A stretch of DNA of 64,000 nt from Pseudoscleropodium purum (Eukaryota; Streptophyta; Bryopsida; Hypnales; Brachytheciaceae): assembly GCA_963969395.1 (NCBI GenBank), contig OZ017804.1, positions 16,802,001-16,866,000 of the forward strand, in the 5' to 3' direction. Below are positions 38,506-51,243 of this stretch, piece after piece (the first letter of the stretch is position 1; every line of letters begins with the position of its first letter). The position numbers were made by a program, and so were the translations under genes. The notes beneath the pieces were generated by a model. The model was not told the DNA's origin. It made no database searches and saw only the letters and a list, made by a program, of their open reading frames with translations.

Positions 38506-41500
38506 TACTATAAATAAACCTAATTGGAATTTGAATAATATCATTTTAAAAAGAAAATAAAAAAATAGAAAATTAATACAAATAAATACAAATGAAAGAA
38601 TCAAAGATAAAATAAAAATGGACAAAGATAATTTCAAGAAGAAGATAAAGAAGTGTCAATTTTGCAAAAGATTGAATGATATTACAATGGAGTGTAAGAA
38701 TAAAGAGATAATTTCTATGAAGCAAAATGAAAGAGTGCATGAAAAAAAGAAGATGGAAAAGCTTGATCAAGAGTGTGCGGGAGCAAAGTAGTAAAGCAAA
38801 AGATCAACTAGAAAAAAGAGGACCGAATCCTCATTGAGAGATCCGGCCAATTGATAAGTCAAACCTTAACCATATACTATTAATACTTATTGGAAAGTGA
38901 TAAGGATTCATAAGCTTGCAATTGAACGAGAAATTAGAGAATTAGAATAATATTTATTCCAATAGGAAATAAAATACCTCCTAGCGTTCGAATCCTACTT
39001 GGGTTTATTTTTAAGAAAGGAATAGTAAAAACCTTCTTACAGATACTCATTGCAATCTTGACTTTCTGTAGTGTTGAGAGCTCTTGAAATTGAGCCTCAA
39101 ATACAATAGATCTTGGAGATAGAATCACATTCAAGATTCATTGAAAAAAATTATAGAGTAGATTTTAAGAAGCCATTAATTGATTGGAATTATACATATT
39201 AGGCCCTTTAACCTCATAATTTATTGGTCACCAACTTTTTAGATTTGACTTGTGAAAAGAGGATTGAAAGACTTTAGATCACTTTTGCAATTTTAACACC
39301 CTCATGGTCAAGCATTATAATCTTTCACTCCATAAGCAATATTGTTGTGTTTTCTTTTTTTATGAGATCTCTAACATGTCTAGTTTGAATTTGTACAGTT
39401 ACCATTCAAAAAAATTGACACAACTTATTGAAATGTTGGCATTTTGTTCAATTTAGAGCAAATTCTAAAAGCTTTAAACTCACCTTGGGCATTTAGGGAT
39501 TAAAACATCCCTTCTTGTATTAAAATAAACATTTCAAACTTTTGATGCTTTTCTCATGCAATGATGATTATTTTAAATTTATTTTCATTTTTTATAATAT
39601 TGTAGACGACATTAAAATGAAATTTACATGATTATCCAAAGTATTTCTTTATAAAATCACAGTGATTAAGAAAATGCTTAAAGTAGTATGAAATTTTTAG
39701 CAAAAATGGAGATATTAGAAATAAAAATATAAAATGCATTATTGTATAATTGGTGTATTTTTTGAACTCTCACCAAAGATTTTTGATAGAAAAACTCAAA
39801 ATTAGTGTATTTTCAGCTTTCAAGATGCTACTTCAAAGTGTCACAAAAATTACAATTTTAACAATTTTGAAAAAAAAATGGTATCAAAATTAGAATCTTG
39901 AAGATGTGTTTTCTTACTTATACTTAAACTCATTTAAAATCAAGAACTATGTGAAAATTTAGGTTTGACTTTCAAATTACCCCTCAAGTTTGCAATTCCC
40001 TCTAAGGATTAATCCATTAGGTCCTAGAGTTGTTATGTTATAAACAAGAATATAGTCAAAATGTTTTATAGATGTGGGATTATTGAGGACAATAGAGATG
40101 GAGTAGCAAAAGTAACCATATTAAATTGGAGAATCAATGATAAGGATGTGCAAAAATTAGAACAATCCATCATTGGTACTACAAGAATTTAATTAATTAG
40201 AGTTTATTGACAATGTATGTACAATCATTGACAACAAACTATAGAAAGCCAATACATGCCTACAATTTTAGCAACCTAAGAAAAGATTCAATATAAAGAC
40301 CTTTAGATTTTGTAGACATTGTTTCATGATTTATACAAAGCAATCAATACTAAAAATGACACTTTTGATGTATGAAAATATATGTTTTATATGAGAAGCA
40401 CTCGACATGGGCATATACAAAATGATGTTGTATTCAAAATTGACACAAGTTTAATTGCACATCTTTTGTAACTAATCAACACTTACATAGGAGTACATAG
40501 TTGAAGCCAACATCTACAATAATAAATGGAAAAAAGTCTTCGCAAAAGTATATAGTTGACCATAATACATGTAAGTACTAAAAACATTGCTATAGTCAAT
40601 TGCATACAATAAATTTCTTAACAATTACCTCCCAATTATAGATCCTTCCACAATGAAAGCATCTTTTGAGTGGATAGTGAAGAGAGGTACCCATTATCCA
40701 CCCAAAAGTGACTCCATTTTGGAGCTCATTTTTATGTTTTAAAGATTTTAAAATTTTTATTTGCACTTCCTCTTCCCCCTGCTCCCCCCCTAGCCCCTGC
40801 CCCCCCCCCCCCCCTCTTGTAATTTTTAATAATCAACATAGTGACAATCAATATGGGATAATTCCTCCCATATCCATATTCGATGCAATATTTGTATCCA
40901 ATATCCATATTCAATATTCATCCCATATCCATAACTAGTATTGTATTCGTATCCGATATCTATATTCAATATTCATCCCATATCCGTATCCAATATTGTG
41001 TACATATCCGGTATTCATTTCATATTTCATATTTGGATGGCTCAAATTAAATCTTACAAGATCAATGGCTTGTGAATTTTTGAGAAATCAACAACAATTT
41101 TGAGGGTAAGCCATATTTAGGAAGGAGAATGAAATTGAAAATTCTAGTCAAATTGAGTCAATGTCTATTTTATGGTAGAACCACCCATTTCTAACCAGGT
41201 ACCTCTATTTTCAACTTATATGGCTGAAAATAGTTGCAACCAAGGCTAAAACAAATTTCCAACCAATACTTAGAATGAGCTTTTTCTCCTTTTCAAAGTT
41301 GGGACTAATTAAATCATGAAAACTTACATTGCCTAATGTTGCTCCAAAACATATGTGAAATCCCTAAAGTAGTTGACAATAGATGGTTCTACCATAATTG
41401 TCAAATTATATAATCTTTCAATCCACTAACGTTTTATTGAAGTTCTTTGCATAATTTGTTAATTTGGCTCTTGCCCTACAGATTTTACAAATATGTTATC

Positions 41501-42473
41501 TACTATAGAAAGAAAATTTTGCAATTATATGTAGATATCTACTTTGTAGTTTGGAGGGGTCTTTTGTCTATCCCCAATGAATATGAGAACTTAAAAGTTA
41601 AGAATTATTACCATTTTTCACATTATAGAAACCAATTCTTCGTTTTTTAGGACCAAAAGGATTAATATGGTAAATCATAGTAGAAAAAGAGAATGTAGGT
41701 CTTGTATTTTTTTTCCTTGGTTCAATAGCTATTATAGGGTGGGTTCTTAAAAAAATAAACTCTTCTGTTATGCCAACCCAATAAGACTTGCGGTTCTTTT
41801 GAGTTCATCACTGACATAGTGACATTGTAAATAAAATCAATATAAATGAATATGATCTACATAATTATATCCATAATATCTCAAATAGTATAATTATTAT
41901 ACAATTGTCATCCAAATTATATCCGTTATTGTCCACATTCATCCATTTTCATCCACTAATTAAATTATATTCATTGAATTAGTATATTAATAAAAATAAT
42001 TTCATTATTAAAACTCTTGTGATAATCAAACTAACTTGAGAAGTTGAGTCAGAGTATAACTTTCCAAAAATTATTTATTTCACAAAAAGTCAGATAAATT
42101 AAGCTAATTTGTTTGATGCAAAGAGCATCTACAATGCTCCCAACTTCTAAGATAGTGACAACATTGTAATATTTAAAAAGTGGTTTGGAATTAAATGAGT
42201 GCTTCAATGTAACCATTATAGAGGGATGTAGTTTCATGGCCTCAATATACAATTGCATAGGACCAACATTTCTATTTTTTGCCTCCCTCAAAGCCTCTTG
42301 CCAAGTTGAGATTTTAGGGCCATCATGATGACGACTTTGCCTTCTCTTACTAAAAAAGGAAAAAAAAACTCTAGTGATGAGTGTGCTTCACATTTCATAG
42401 GATCCAATTCAAGAGAATGGCTAGTGCAATAGTGCTAGTATTTAAGCATGAAAATGTGAGCACTAGAGCTTTG

Positions 42474-42476
<3 letters not shown>
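38506..42476. other. AT-rich intergenic and repeat DNA, no gene seen
   Basis: No recognisable coding domain. It contains the dispersed repeat at 40740-41115 with a run of C at about 40800. Open frames here are short and low-complexity. Confidence 0.55.
40740..41115 (+). repeat. Dispersed repeat, copy 1 (direct repeat with 62600-62960)
   Basis: Shares with 62600-62960 the ordered strings TTTAAAATTTTTATTT, a C-rich tract, CAATCAATATG, a degenerate satellite-like run of ATATCCATATTC units, then GGATGGCTCA, AGATCAATGGCTTGTGA and TTTTGAGAAATCAAC. Copies are clearly diverged. No coding capacity. Confidence 0.75.

Positions 42477-42527
<51 letters not shown>
42477..42527. repeat. (AT)25 microsatellite
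   Basis: An uninterrupted AT dinucleotide run, followed by a short AC stretch. Confidence 0.95.
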
Positions 42528-42534
<7 letters not shown>

Positions 42535-42681
42535 TACAACCATTTGAAGGTACTTATAATATAAACACCTAAAATATAGATACCCATATTATAGGTACAC
42601 TATAATTATAGAAGGTTTCTATAATATAGGTGTATAGTCTTTTAGGCTCATGTGCTTACACTCTTAGGCTCCTATAATAGC

Positions 42682-43080
42682 AACCCTCACGGCTAGCAGA
42701 AGGATTCATTTTGGAAGAGGATTGAAGATTATTACAATGCAAATAAGCCTACTAGATGTGGTTCATGTCTTTACCATTCTCTTGAGACCAAATGGGGCAT
42801 GATAAAACATAGTGTTTCCAAATTCATAGCAATGTTTAGTCATAGCTATTTAGTGAAGGAGTCTACTATGACACTTGATGAGGTGTTATAAAACACACTT
42901 GAATTGTATAAAATGAAGCACCTTCAATAGAAGAATTTTGTTTTTCTTGACTATTGGATCACTTTGAAGGATCATCTCATGAGGATGGAAACTCCAACAA
43001 AGTAGCAATAACATCAAGCATCAGCAAGATTGTCACCATTTTTTAGCGTGTTGGCAAGGATTATAAAACAAGCTCCAAAA
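42682..43080 (+). pseudogene. Decayed fragment of a SANT/NAM-associated, transposon-type protein
   Basis: One frame reads KDSFWKRIEDYYNANKP, RSLETKWGMIKHSVSKF-like text (seen as HSLETKWGMIKHSVSKF), then LDEVL, LELYKMKH and NFVFLDYWITLKDHLM. This follows the pattern of plant NAM-associated/Myb-SANT-like proteins, which resemble ORF1 products of PIF/Harbinger transposons. Stops interrupt it at about 42694, 42889, 42932 and 43003. No start or neighbouring transposase was recognised. Family assignment is from recalled pattern, not a search. Confidence 0.5.
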
Positions 43081-43273
43081 TCCAACAATGTTTAAGATTA
43101 GGGTTTAGGGTGAATAAGATAATCAAGAATCAAATGTTCGAGCACCATTTTTTAGCCACTAGAGCATAGTAATCTAACAAAAGCAAGGTCACCCACTAGG
43201 CAAGAAGATAGCAAAGGAAGAACAAAAATTCCAAAAGCAACAAAAGTATGCCCATTTACGCCCAAGAAAAAGG

Positions 43274-43434
43274 CACTAGTAGAAAACACCATTTCGGATA
43301 ACACAAAATAGATGATGTTTTTTGAAAACTGTGTTCCAATGAACTCAAATTTTCTGAAATTGTGTTCACAGGAACGCAGTTTTCAGAAAACATCATTTAT
43401 TTTGTGCTATTTGAAATGTTGTTTTCTACTAGTG
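43274..43434. mobile_element. CACTA-like MITE, 161 bp, near-complete palindrome
   Basis: Begins CACTAGTAGAAAACACCATT and ends with the reverse complement of CACTAGTAGAAAACAACATT. About 58 bp at each end pair with few mismatches around a roughly 45-bp centre. The CACTAGTAGAAA terminus fits the CACTA superfamily. The neighbouring bases AGG and ACG are not an exact 3-bp target duplication. No coding capacity. Confidence 0.85.
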
Positions 43435-46400
43435 ACGTGATGCAAACATAGTAACTACAAATTTCAAGAAGGCACAAATTCTTCAAGACCAAGCTACCCC
43501 ATCTTTGTTTACAATGCTTAGGGCCGACTCTCAACAAGCTTAGGAGTATCTTGAACTACATGTTGATGAGCTCAATAAGGTGTAGGGTTGTATTGTCATT
43601 TGGAACACTAATGTGGCACAGCTATCAACTAAAGAGAATGGAAGGCACACCAAAATACCAAGGAGCTACACAATGCTAGTCAAAACAAGATACCTCTAAT
43701 GCCTATGTGTACATCCCCTTCTTCTATGGCTAATTTTTCAATGAGTGAAGATGAACAAGTTGATTATTTTGTCCATGCCCACTCTAAAGGATCAATTCCA
43801 AGGTTTAGGTATACAAAACATTTCTAATTTTCTTCCTGATTAAGGCTTAGATTTGGAAAATGTTGGCAGAGTGTGGATCCTAATGAAATTGTATGTGATG
43901 TTTTGTTTTTTTATCAAAACACCCAATTATCATAGGTGGAATTCACTATAGAAGATTTCCACAATTGGTGCCAATCCATTGCTATGCATGTTCATCCTTA
44001 GGGTGCTCCCACTTACATGGGTGTATAAATTTGTACCTTTGTGATTCTCAATTATCTTGTCGATTAGCAATAATTTAGGATTTTGCCCAAATGTTTTTTT
44101 TTTCAACAATTGAAGCCATCCTTATCTAAATGTTGTAGATAGAAGAACTACGTATTATACTAATGTTTAGGGTTTCATTTGCTTTATTGCAAATTTGTTT
44201 AGGTTTAGATAAATTTCTTTACTACAAATTCACCACATGCTTTGAATTAGTTTTGGACATCTTTGTTGTGAATTGCTAGAGTGTGAATTGAATTTCAAAA
44301 CTAGTTAGAGTGTGAATTCAACCATTTCCACTTACTTTGCTACCACTTGCTTTGTTGCCAATTGTTTTGTTGCCACTTGCTTTGTTACAAGAATGGCTTC
44401 GTTGTGAATTCCAAAGTGTTGATTCAAAATAGTTGGGCTAGAGTTGCTTCACTAAGAATTAAAAAAAATTTATGTGAATTTTCTTTGTTGTGAATTCTTA
44501 CTTAGCTTCACATGTTCCTATAAGTTCCTTGAGATTTATGTATTCTAAATGTGACCAAGTCCAAAGCTTTGAAAAGTTGGTGTGTATGTTTGCAAAGATT
44601 GAAAACTCTTTTCCATTTTGTCAAATGCAGAACTTACAATTTTGGAAGTCACTAATGACACGAATATGTTACAATTTTGTTGGCAAGGTCAATTGAATTA
44701 CACTTATATTTCTCTCCATTTGCTACCTTTAGTTTTTATTGTTGAAGTATATTTTTGTTTGTCTCCATTTACTCATAGTTTCTATCATAAATTCTAATTT
44801 AAGGTTCTGCTTGTTTCATTTGCACTTTTAAGTATTTTTAGAAAATTTCACTTGGACCACTTGTCAAAGTTTTTTTTTATGAAAGTTTATATTAGACTGA
44901 TTTTTTAGATTCTCATTTGCACCTTTTGAATAATGTTTATTTCATTTTTCGTATTTATACTTATAACAATTTTCATTCTTTATGTTTGCTTGTTCTTGGA
45001 CAATGTCATTGAACACGAACCATATATATACATACATACATGAGAAGTATCCATCAACAAAAGGGGAGTGATTTTTAAAATCAAAATTTGAATGGAACAT
45101 TCTCAATCAATTTCAAACAAATCCTAATTAATCACCAAATTTTTATTTTTTTTAAATCTCACAAAGTTCAACAAAGAGCACATTAAGATGGCAAGTGCTT
45201 GATTTTCCTCTCGGCACCAAGAGGTCCCAAGCAATAAGAAATGATTAACCAAACAAAAATCTGATCAAAGATGGAAGAATTGAATTCCTTGAAGGGCCCA
45301 AAGAAAGACAATGATCAACTAATCAATATTTTGGTGTAAATAAGCTCATTCCTTACAAAAATAATCCATATCAACCAAATATTTTCTTCCAAAATCTTAA
45401 CAAGTCCAATTACCGACACATCAAGACAAAAATATAGGCATCCCCTATTGGCCTCAAGGAGACCTATGCTATTCAAGATAGTGATCAACAAAAATGAAAT
45501 TCAATGTAGCTAAGCTCTTTCTATAGGCATTGAATTCCTATGAACAAATTTTAGTTTCTAAAATCTAAACAAGTCCACTGACTTGCAAATAAATAAAAAA
45601 ATATTGATATTCTTCTATTGATCCTAAAAAGATCTATGATCCTAAAAGACAATGATCAACAAAAATAAAATTCATTGTGACAATCATCATTATATATAAA
45701 AATAATTCTTATCAACAATTTTTTTTCTGAAATCTAAGCAAGCCCAACAATAGTGCATCAAAAGAAAATTATTGGTAGCCTCCTATTAGCCCAGAGAAGA
45801 ACCACATTGCTATATGATAGTTCAACTAAGTCAAATTATAGGTCCCAAAACAAATGGAATAGGAAGGCAAAATTCATTCTTGTTCTTGAGGTATTGCAGA
45901 GATACAACAAATTTGCAATAAAAAGTCCCCAAAAAATAAGCACCTAAAAATTTCTAAACTACTACCTAATAAATATTCAAAGAGTAATATAACAAACTTT
46001 GTGAATCAAAATTAAAATAAAAGAATTTGTTGTAAGAACTTTAGCAACCAACACCACACTTCAAAAGATCTTTTATCAAAATTAGAGGTAGGGTTTAGTA
46101 AATTGGTCATGCATTTAAAAGTTCCTCCCCCCCCAAAAAAAATGCATTGTACAAGCCTCATGGAATGCCTTCCCATTTTCCATTAGAGGGCTTGTTTACT
46201 AATCCTACATTGCAAATGCTCTAAAGGCTATTTCATTTCAACCATCTAAAACTATTAAAATCTTTTAAATGAACTCATTAATAATTTTTAATTCAAAATT
46301 TTAAATATTCAATATTTTTTATTTTTTAAATCCTCAACCTACCAATTTTTAAATATAAAACTTATATGTTTATAAATTTCCAAATTTATAAATGTAGGAG

Positions 46401-47672
46401 TTTATAAGCTTATAGATTTCAAGATCTTAAATATTCAATTTTATTTTCATAAAATATAATAATAATTTTCCAATAGTAGAAAGGAGAAGAAAAGAGTATT
46501 TAGTAAAGAAACATCAATTCTCTAATCCATGCATAAAAAACGGTTATTTTGTATTTAAGATGAATTTTAATGACTTTTGTACAACTATTGCCTTCTCATT
46601 GTCTGGAAATTGACGCCTTTTTCAATAAGTTTAAGTTGGTCAATAATAAAATCATAAACACAAAATAAATTTTTCTTTTTTGCATTTGGTCTTTATGGTT
46701 CAATAAAAAAATTTCATTCATTTTATATTTCTATTTATTTTTTAATTCCAATATTAAAAAATGTATTGAAATATTAAATTTCCAATTTTTTTATAAACAA
46801 AAAGCTTTATTTGATAAAAATAGTTCTCAAAATGTTAAATGTTTGTCGAAATTGAGTTAAGTTCTATTTGAACCTATGAGATACTATAGCTATATTTATT
46901 CTATCTACATTTGACCTTATTCAAGACCTTCTTTTAGTATTTTATCTTGAATGATAAATGAACTTACAAAGCATTCTAGCATATAATTAACAACTTGACT
47001 TGTTGAAGTAGTATAATAGACTTTGTGGATATCCAAAAAAGTCTTAGAACTATAAAAAAATATACAATTAGAGAAGAATTAATGTACAATATAACTTCTA
47101 CTTAAGTATTTAAGTATAATTGTTACAATACAATTAATATTTTATATACAATTTTTTTGGTTTTATCTATCAATATTATAATATAAATTCAAATATTATA
47201 AAATAAATGTGTATTGAAAAATCGATTATTTTTTTGTAAAATGGGTTTTAGAGAGTGAGTATGATGAATAGTTGTATGAGTATTGTAATAGCACTAAATG
47301 AAATGAACCTCATACTCATTACTCAAGTCATCATTATTTGAAAAAAATGAATTCTTGATAGCTTAGATTCATTTCTATAATTGATGATTTCAAGATTTGA
47401 AAAAATTGATTTTGATAGTAATCCCAAGAATATCATTCTTGGATTTTTATTTTTTTATTTTTTTATTTTTTATATGTAGTTTGTAGGTTTCTTTATAATA
47501 AGTGACATATTTTTTCAACAATGAAAAAACCAAAAAATTAAAGAAAATTTTCAAAATTCAATGAAGCTCATGTCAAGTTATATACAAAACTCAAAATAAA
47601 CTTTAATTTTAATTCCTCACTTTTAATATGCAACAATCAATTTTTTAGTAAAATAACCTTAAATAAGCAACA
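43435..47672. other. AT-rich intergenic DNA, no gene seen
   Basis: No open frame with recognisable domains. 43480-44100 may continue the decayed transposon remnant to its left, but nothing specific can be named. 46200-47640 is extremely AT-rich and may include the promoter of the ASH2-like gene. Confidence 0.5.
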
Positions 47673-49789
47673 ATGATAGATGATTTAGGGGATATGCCAA
47701 TAGATGATGATCCATATTGCTTAGATGATGAACCTAAAATAACACCAATAGAAAAGATAGAACTAAAAGAAACAACAATTGTCGACATCAACTTTGGAAT
47801 TATTGAAAATGAAATTCGTAAGATTATCAATGCTTGTTTTTGTTATAGTATGTACTACTACTACTAATATATAAATAAAAATTATTTTTTTGTGAAATTA
47901 AAATATCAAAATATCAAAATATTCTAAAAATTGACTATTGAAATTAAATAAATTATATTCTACAATTGGTGAAATCTCCAATCACTTTTGACAATAAGAC
48001 AACTGAAAAAAATACTTTAATTATTGCAATAATATTTTACACTAATAGTTAGTACCATGATATCATATTATGATTGCAAATGATAGAGAAAAATGATGAA
48101 TTGTTCATCAATGTACCAACAAATAAAGAAACATCAATGTCATATGAGATTTTGGATGATACAAACAAAGATGTAGTTACAAAAAAAACTAAAAAGAGGG
48201 CAAATGTTTGGACCAAAACTTCTACCCGCAAAGGAAACAAGAAAGCAAAACCTATAAAAATTCCTCATGATGATAAAATTGAAAAAACCCAAGAAATTGA
48301 TCTCAATGAACAATACTCTTTGGAAGAAAAAAATGGCGGAACTCACTTATCAAAGGTATGAGTAAACATCAATATAATTTTGTCTTATTGGATACGTAAT
48401 TATATTTTATATATATTTATATATTTTGGTAAATTTTAATTAATTAAAAAGAAACTATATTCATTGTGATATTGATTATCAGTAATTTTTGGAAATAGGA
48501 CCAAAAAGCTGAAAAAGTAGAATTGTCACTAGACAAATTACAAGCAAGTAGTGAAAAAGGTTATCGTATGGTACGGGCTACTCGTGGTGTTATGGAAGGT
48601 GCTTGGTATTTTGAAATCATTGTTAAAGCTTTAGGAAAAACTGGACACACTCGATTGGGGTGGAGCACTTGGAGAGGCGATTTACAAGCTCCTGTTGGAT
48701 TTGATAGTAATAGTTATGCATATAGGTAAATATTTGTTATTTATAATTCTTGAAGGTAGAATATATTCAAATTATTTCAAAATCACACATTAATTGATGC
48801 CAATATTTTATTGATAGAGATGTTGATGGAAGCAAAGTGCATAAAGCCATTCGCAAACCATATGGAGACGCTTATTTTGAAGGTGATGTAATTGGATTTT
48901 ATATAAATTTGCCAAATGGAGTCAAATATGCTCCAAATCATGATCTCTATGTATACAAAGCATATAAGAGTTTGGTTTCAATACCACTAGAGAAAAAAGA
49001 TTGTCTTCCTAAAAGCATTCCAGGTACATTAATTCTTCTTATTTTCTAATATTGTAAGACTGATAACATTGAAATTGAATTTATATTCATCTTCTATGCT
49101 ATTGAATTTATTAAGAGTTGTTTGTATCTTCATAAATATTGAATCTTAAAATAAATGCAGGAAGCCAAATTTCTTTTTTTCGAAATGGTATTTGGCAAGG
49201 CACTGCATTTAAAGATATATTGGGTGGAGAATATTTTCCTGCAGCTTCAATGTATACACTTCCATCACCAGAGAAAAAGTGTTCAGTTCAATTTAATTTT
49301 GGACCGGATTATATATTTCCACCTAAAAATTGGAATGGTCATCCCAATCCGCAACCCATGTCAAAAGCTTTACCTCCTAAAAACATACCATTAACTCCTA
49401 TTGAACCATCACCCACAAATAATTCAGGTGAAGCAAAAAAATGGGAGTCTAGGACCAAATCCAATGGCTTGCAACAAATGTCTGCTAAGCGTGGCTCTAG
49501 AAATACAATAGAAGGTGAATTGCATAGTGGGAATGAAAGTGTGTCTCGAACAAAACGAACAATTGAAGAACGAGATAAAGGAAAACGGATTAGAGTTTAC
49601 GGGAAAAAAGGATTTTTTGGAAGAGGTAGAAAAACAATTGGTTTGTTTCCATGTCCCGTAACTACTAAACCACGCATTTGTAGAGTTTCACAACAGAAAA
49701 AGGTCATTAAAAAAGACTATGAAAATATTATTAAAGTTCCTTTACTTGTAAATGACCTTGTAGAAAGCTCTGATGAAGAAATAGAGTGA
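47673..49789 (+). CDS. ASH2/TRAUCO-like SPRY protein, COMPASS histone methyltransferase subunit, 5 exons, 491 aa
   Basis: Homologue of Arabidopsis TRAUCO and animal ASH2L, core subunit of SET1/MLL-type H3K4 methyltransferase complexes in the nucleus. Exons: 47673-47817, 48087-48355, 48499-48725, 48818-49023, 49161-49789; 1476 nt, one frame, all GT/AG. The N-terminal 140 residues are acidic then Lys-rich ([18 protein letters not shown]) and contain no PHD finger, as in TRAUCO. The SPRY domain is well kept: [93 protein letters not shown] and [12 protein letters not shown] basic tail ending [11 protein letters not shown] follows. Codon use is much more AT-rich than the other genes here. The first exon is the least certain: it is chosen by splice phase, not homology. 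The family is certain; whether this is the main copy is not. Confidence 0.88.
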
Positions 49790-51243
49790 ATTAGCTATTA
49801 AAATGGCAAATAAATTGGTTGAAAATTAAATAGTACTAAATTATTTTGTTCAATTAAGTTAGGAGAAATTTTGCTCTTGCCGGAACATGATTGTGTAATA
49901 AAAGAATGAGAAAACAAGGTGTTATTAGGAATAATGTATATAATTACTTTCTTTGCAATTCAAATTAAGGCAAAGATAGGGTGGTTAGAAAACTATAAGA
50001 TTTAATGTTGAAAGTTGGAAATGTTTAGAATGGTTGTGATCCAAATGCCGTATACAAAAAAATAAACTTTAGTTATTGAAAATTGTAATACAAAATTTAA
50101 TTATAATGGCAACCCAAAATGGTGATGAATAAGGCAGGAGGTTCAAAAAGCGTCCAAGCTATAAAATCATCCATCTTCTAAAATGTACACTATTGGTACA
50201 TGTTGTTTTATTGTAGCCTTCAGCAATGTGCAAACAATGTACATTATAAGAGGTGGGTGATTTTAAAGCCCATGCCATTTCAACTTGAAAATTTCATAAC
50301 TAATTTCACAAAGCCCCAAAAAATATATGGAACAACTTGGGTTAGATGCCAATTCCACTTGTCTTTCCAAAAAAATTTACTAAAAAATATTTCAAGAAGT
50401 TTCACCACCCCAAAAATCAGTTCCAACTCTTAACTTAAATGGTTGATTTATGGGCCTCCTACCTTAGAATGATGAACTAGGATTGGAACAAAATTCCAAT
50501 ATAAATTGTACACCGACTCCTAAAATCACATGACCAATTATCTTAGAAAATCATGGCATGGAATATCAAGATATACTATAAGCAAGGACGGGGCTACAGA
50601 ACATGGGACATGAGTCAAAGTTACATTTTTAGGGATATGAATACAACATTTGTATGAAAGTCATCACCAGATTATTATTCTAAGTTGCATTTTTCCTCTT
50701 ATTTACACATCTTCACACTTTGAAATTTTTTTACTACCTTGGAATGTTAAATAGGTAAAAATAGTAAAATCATAATACTTTTATCCAAAGAATTCGACAG
50801 AATCAAAGATATAGACAACAAAGATCAACTCAAATAAACTCAAAATAGAAATCCTGTAAACTCGATTTAACTTCAATATTTGACCAGCACCGCAATTTGG
50901 TGCCTTCTGGGCAAGAAATAGTCACACTGAAAGCTGGATAAACTCGAAACGAAGTACTAGGTTTTAGTATACACAGAAAATAACACAGATGAGGCAAAGG
51001 TACGGTAGTAGGAAAACTGCACAAATGCTCATATCATCCGTAACTGCCTTCCATGCCTAACGACCAGCATTCAATTTGGTTCACTACTTCACCTGTTTCC
51101 AAAATAAATCAGGAATAAATCGAATACTCGAACTTAGAACTAATCAAATGACTAAAATCCCGCAAATTGACAGCTCCATATATTTGGGTATGTCCCTCCA
51201 GCTTGCTCGACTCTGGGAATATATTATAAATGCTAAAATTCCA
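49790..51243. other. Intergenic DNA between the convergent ASH2-like and Mpv17-like genes
   Basis: 3' flanks of two converging genes. It contains the dispersed repeat at 50123-50270. No further gene is seen. Confidence 0.6.
50123..50270. repeat. MITE-like dispersed repeat, copy in inverted orientation to 57860-57995
   Basis: The reverse complement reads CACCTCTTATAATGTACATT, GCTGAAGGCTA and a GTGTACATTTTAGAAGATGGATGA-type end. This matches 57866-57955 in order at roughly 80 percent by eye, and both are flanked by the same word (GGCAGGAGGTTC here, GAACCTCCTGCC at 57982). Each copy has imperfect inverted ends around AAAATGTACA. Confidence 0.7.

Noticed and set aside
38036..38506. 156-codon minus-strand open frame
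   Set aside because: Low-complexity Ser/Ile/Tyr/His text opposite the candidate LTR; no protein features.
42381..42572. Frame encoding an IY repeat peptide
   Set aside because: Translation of the AT microsatellite.
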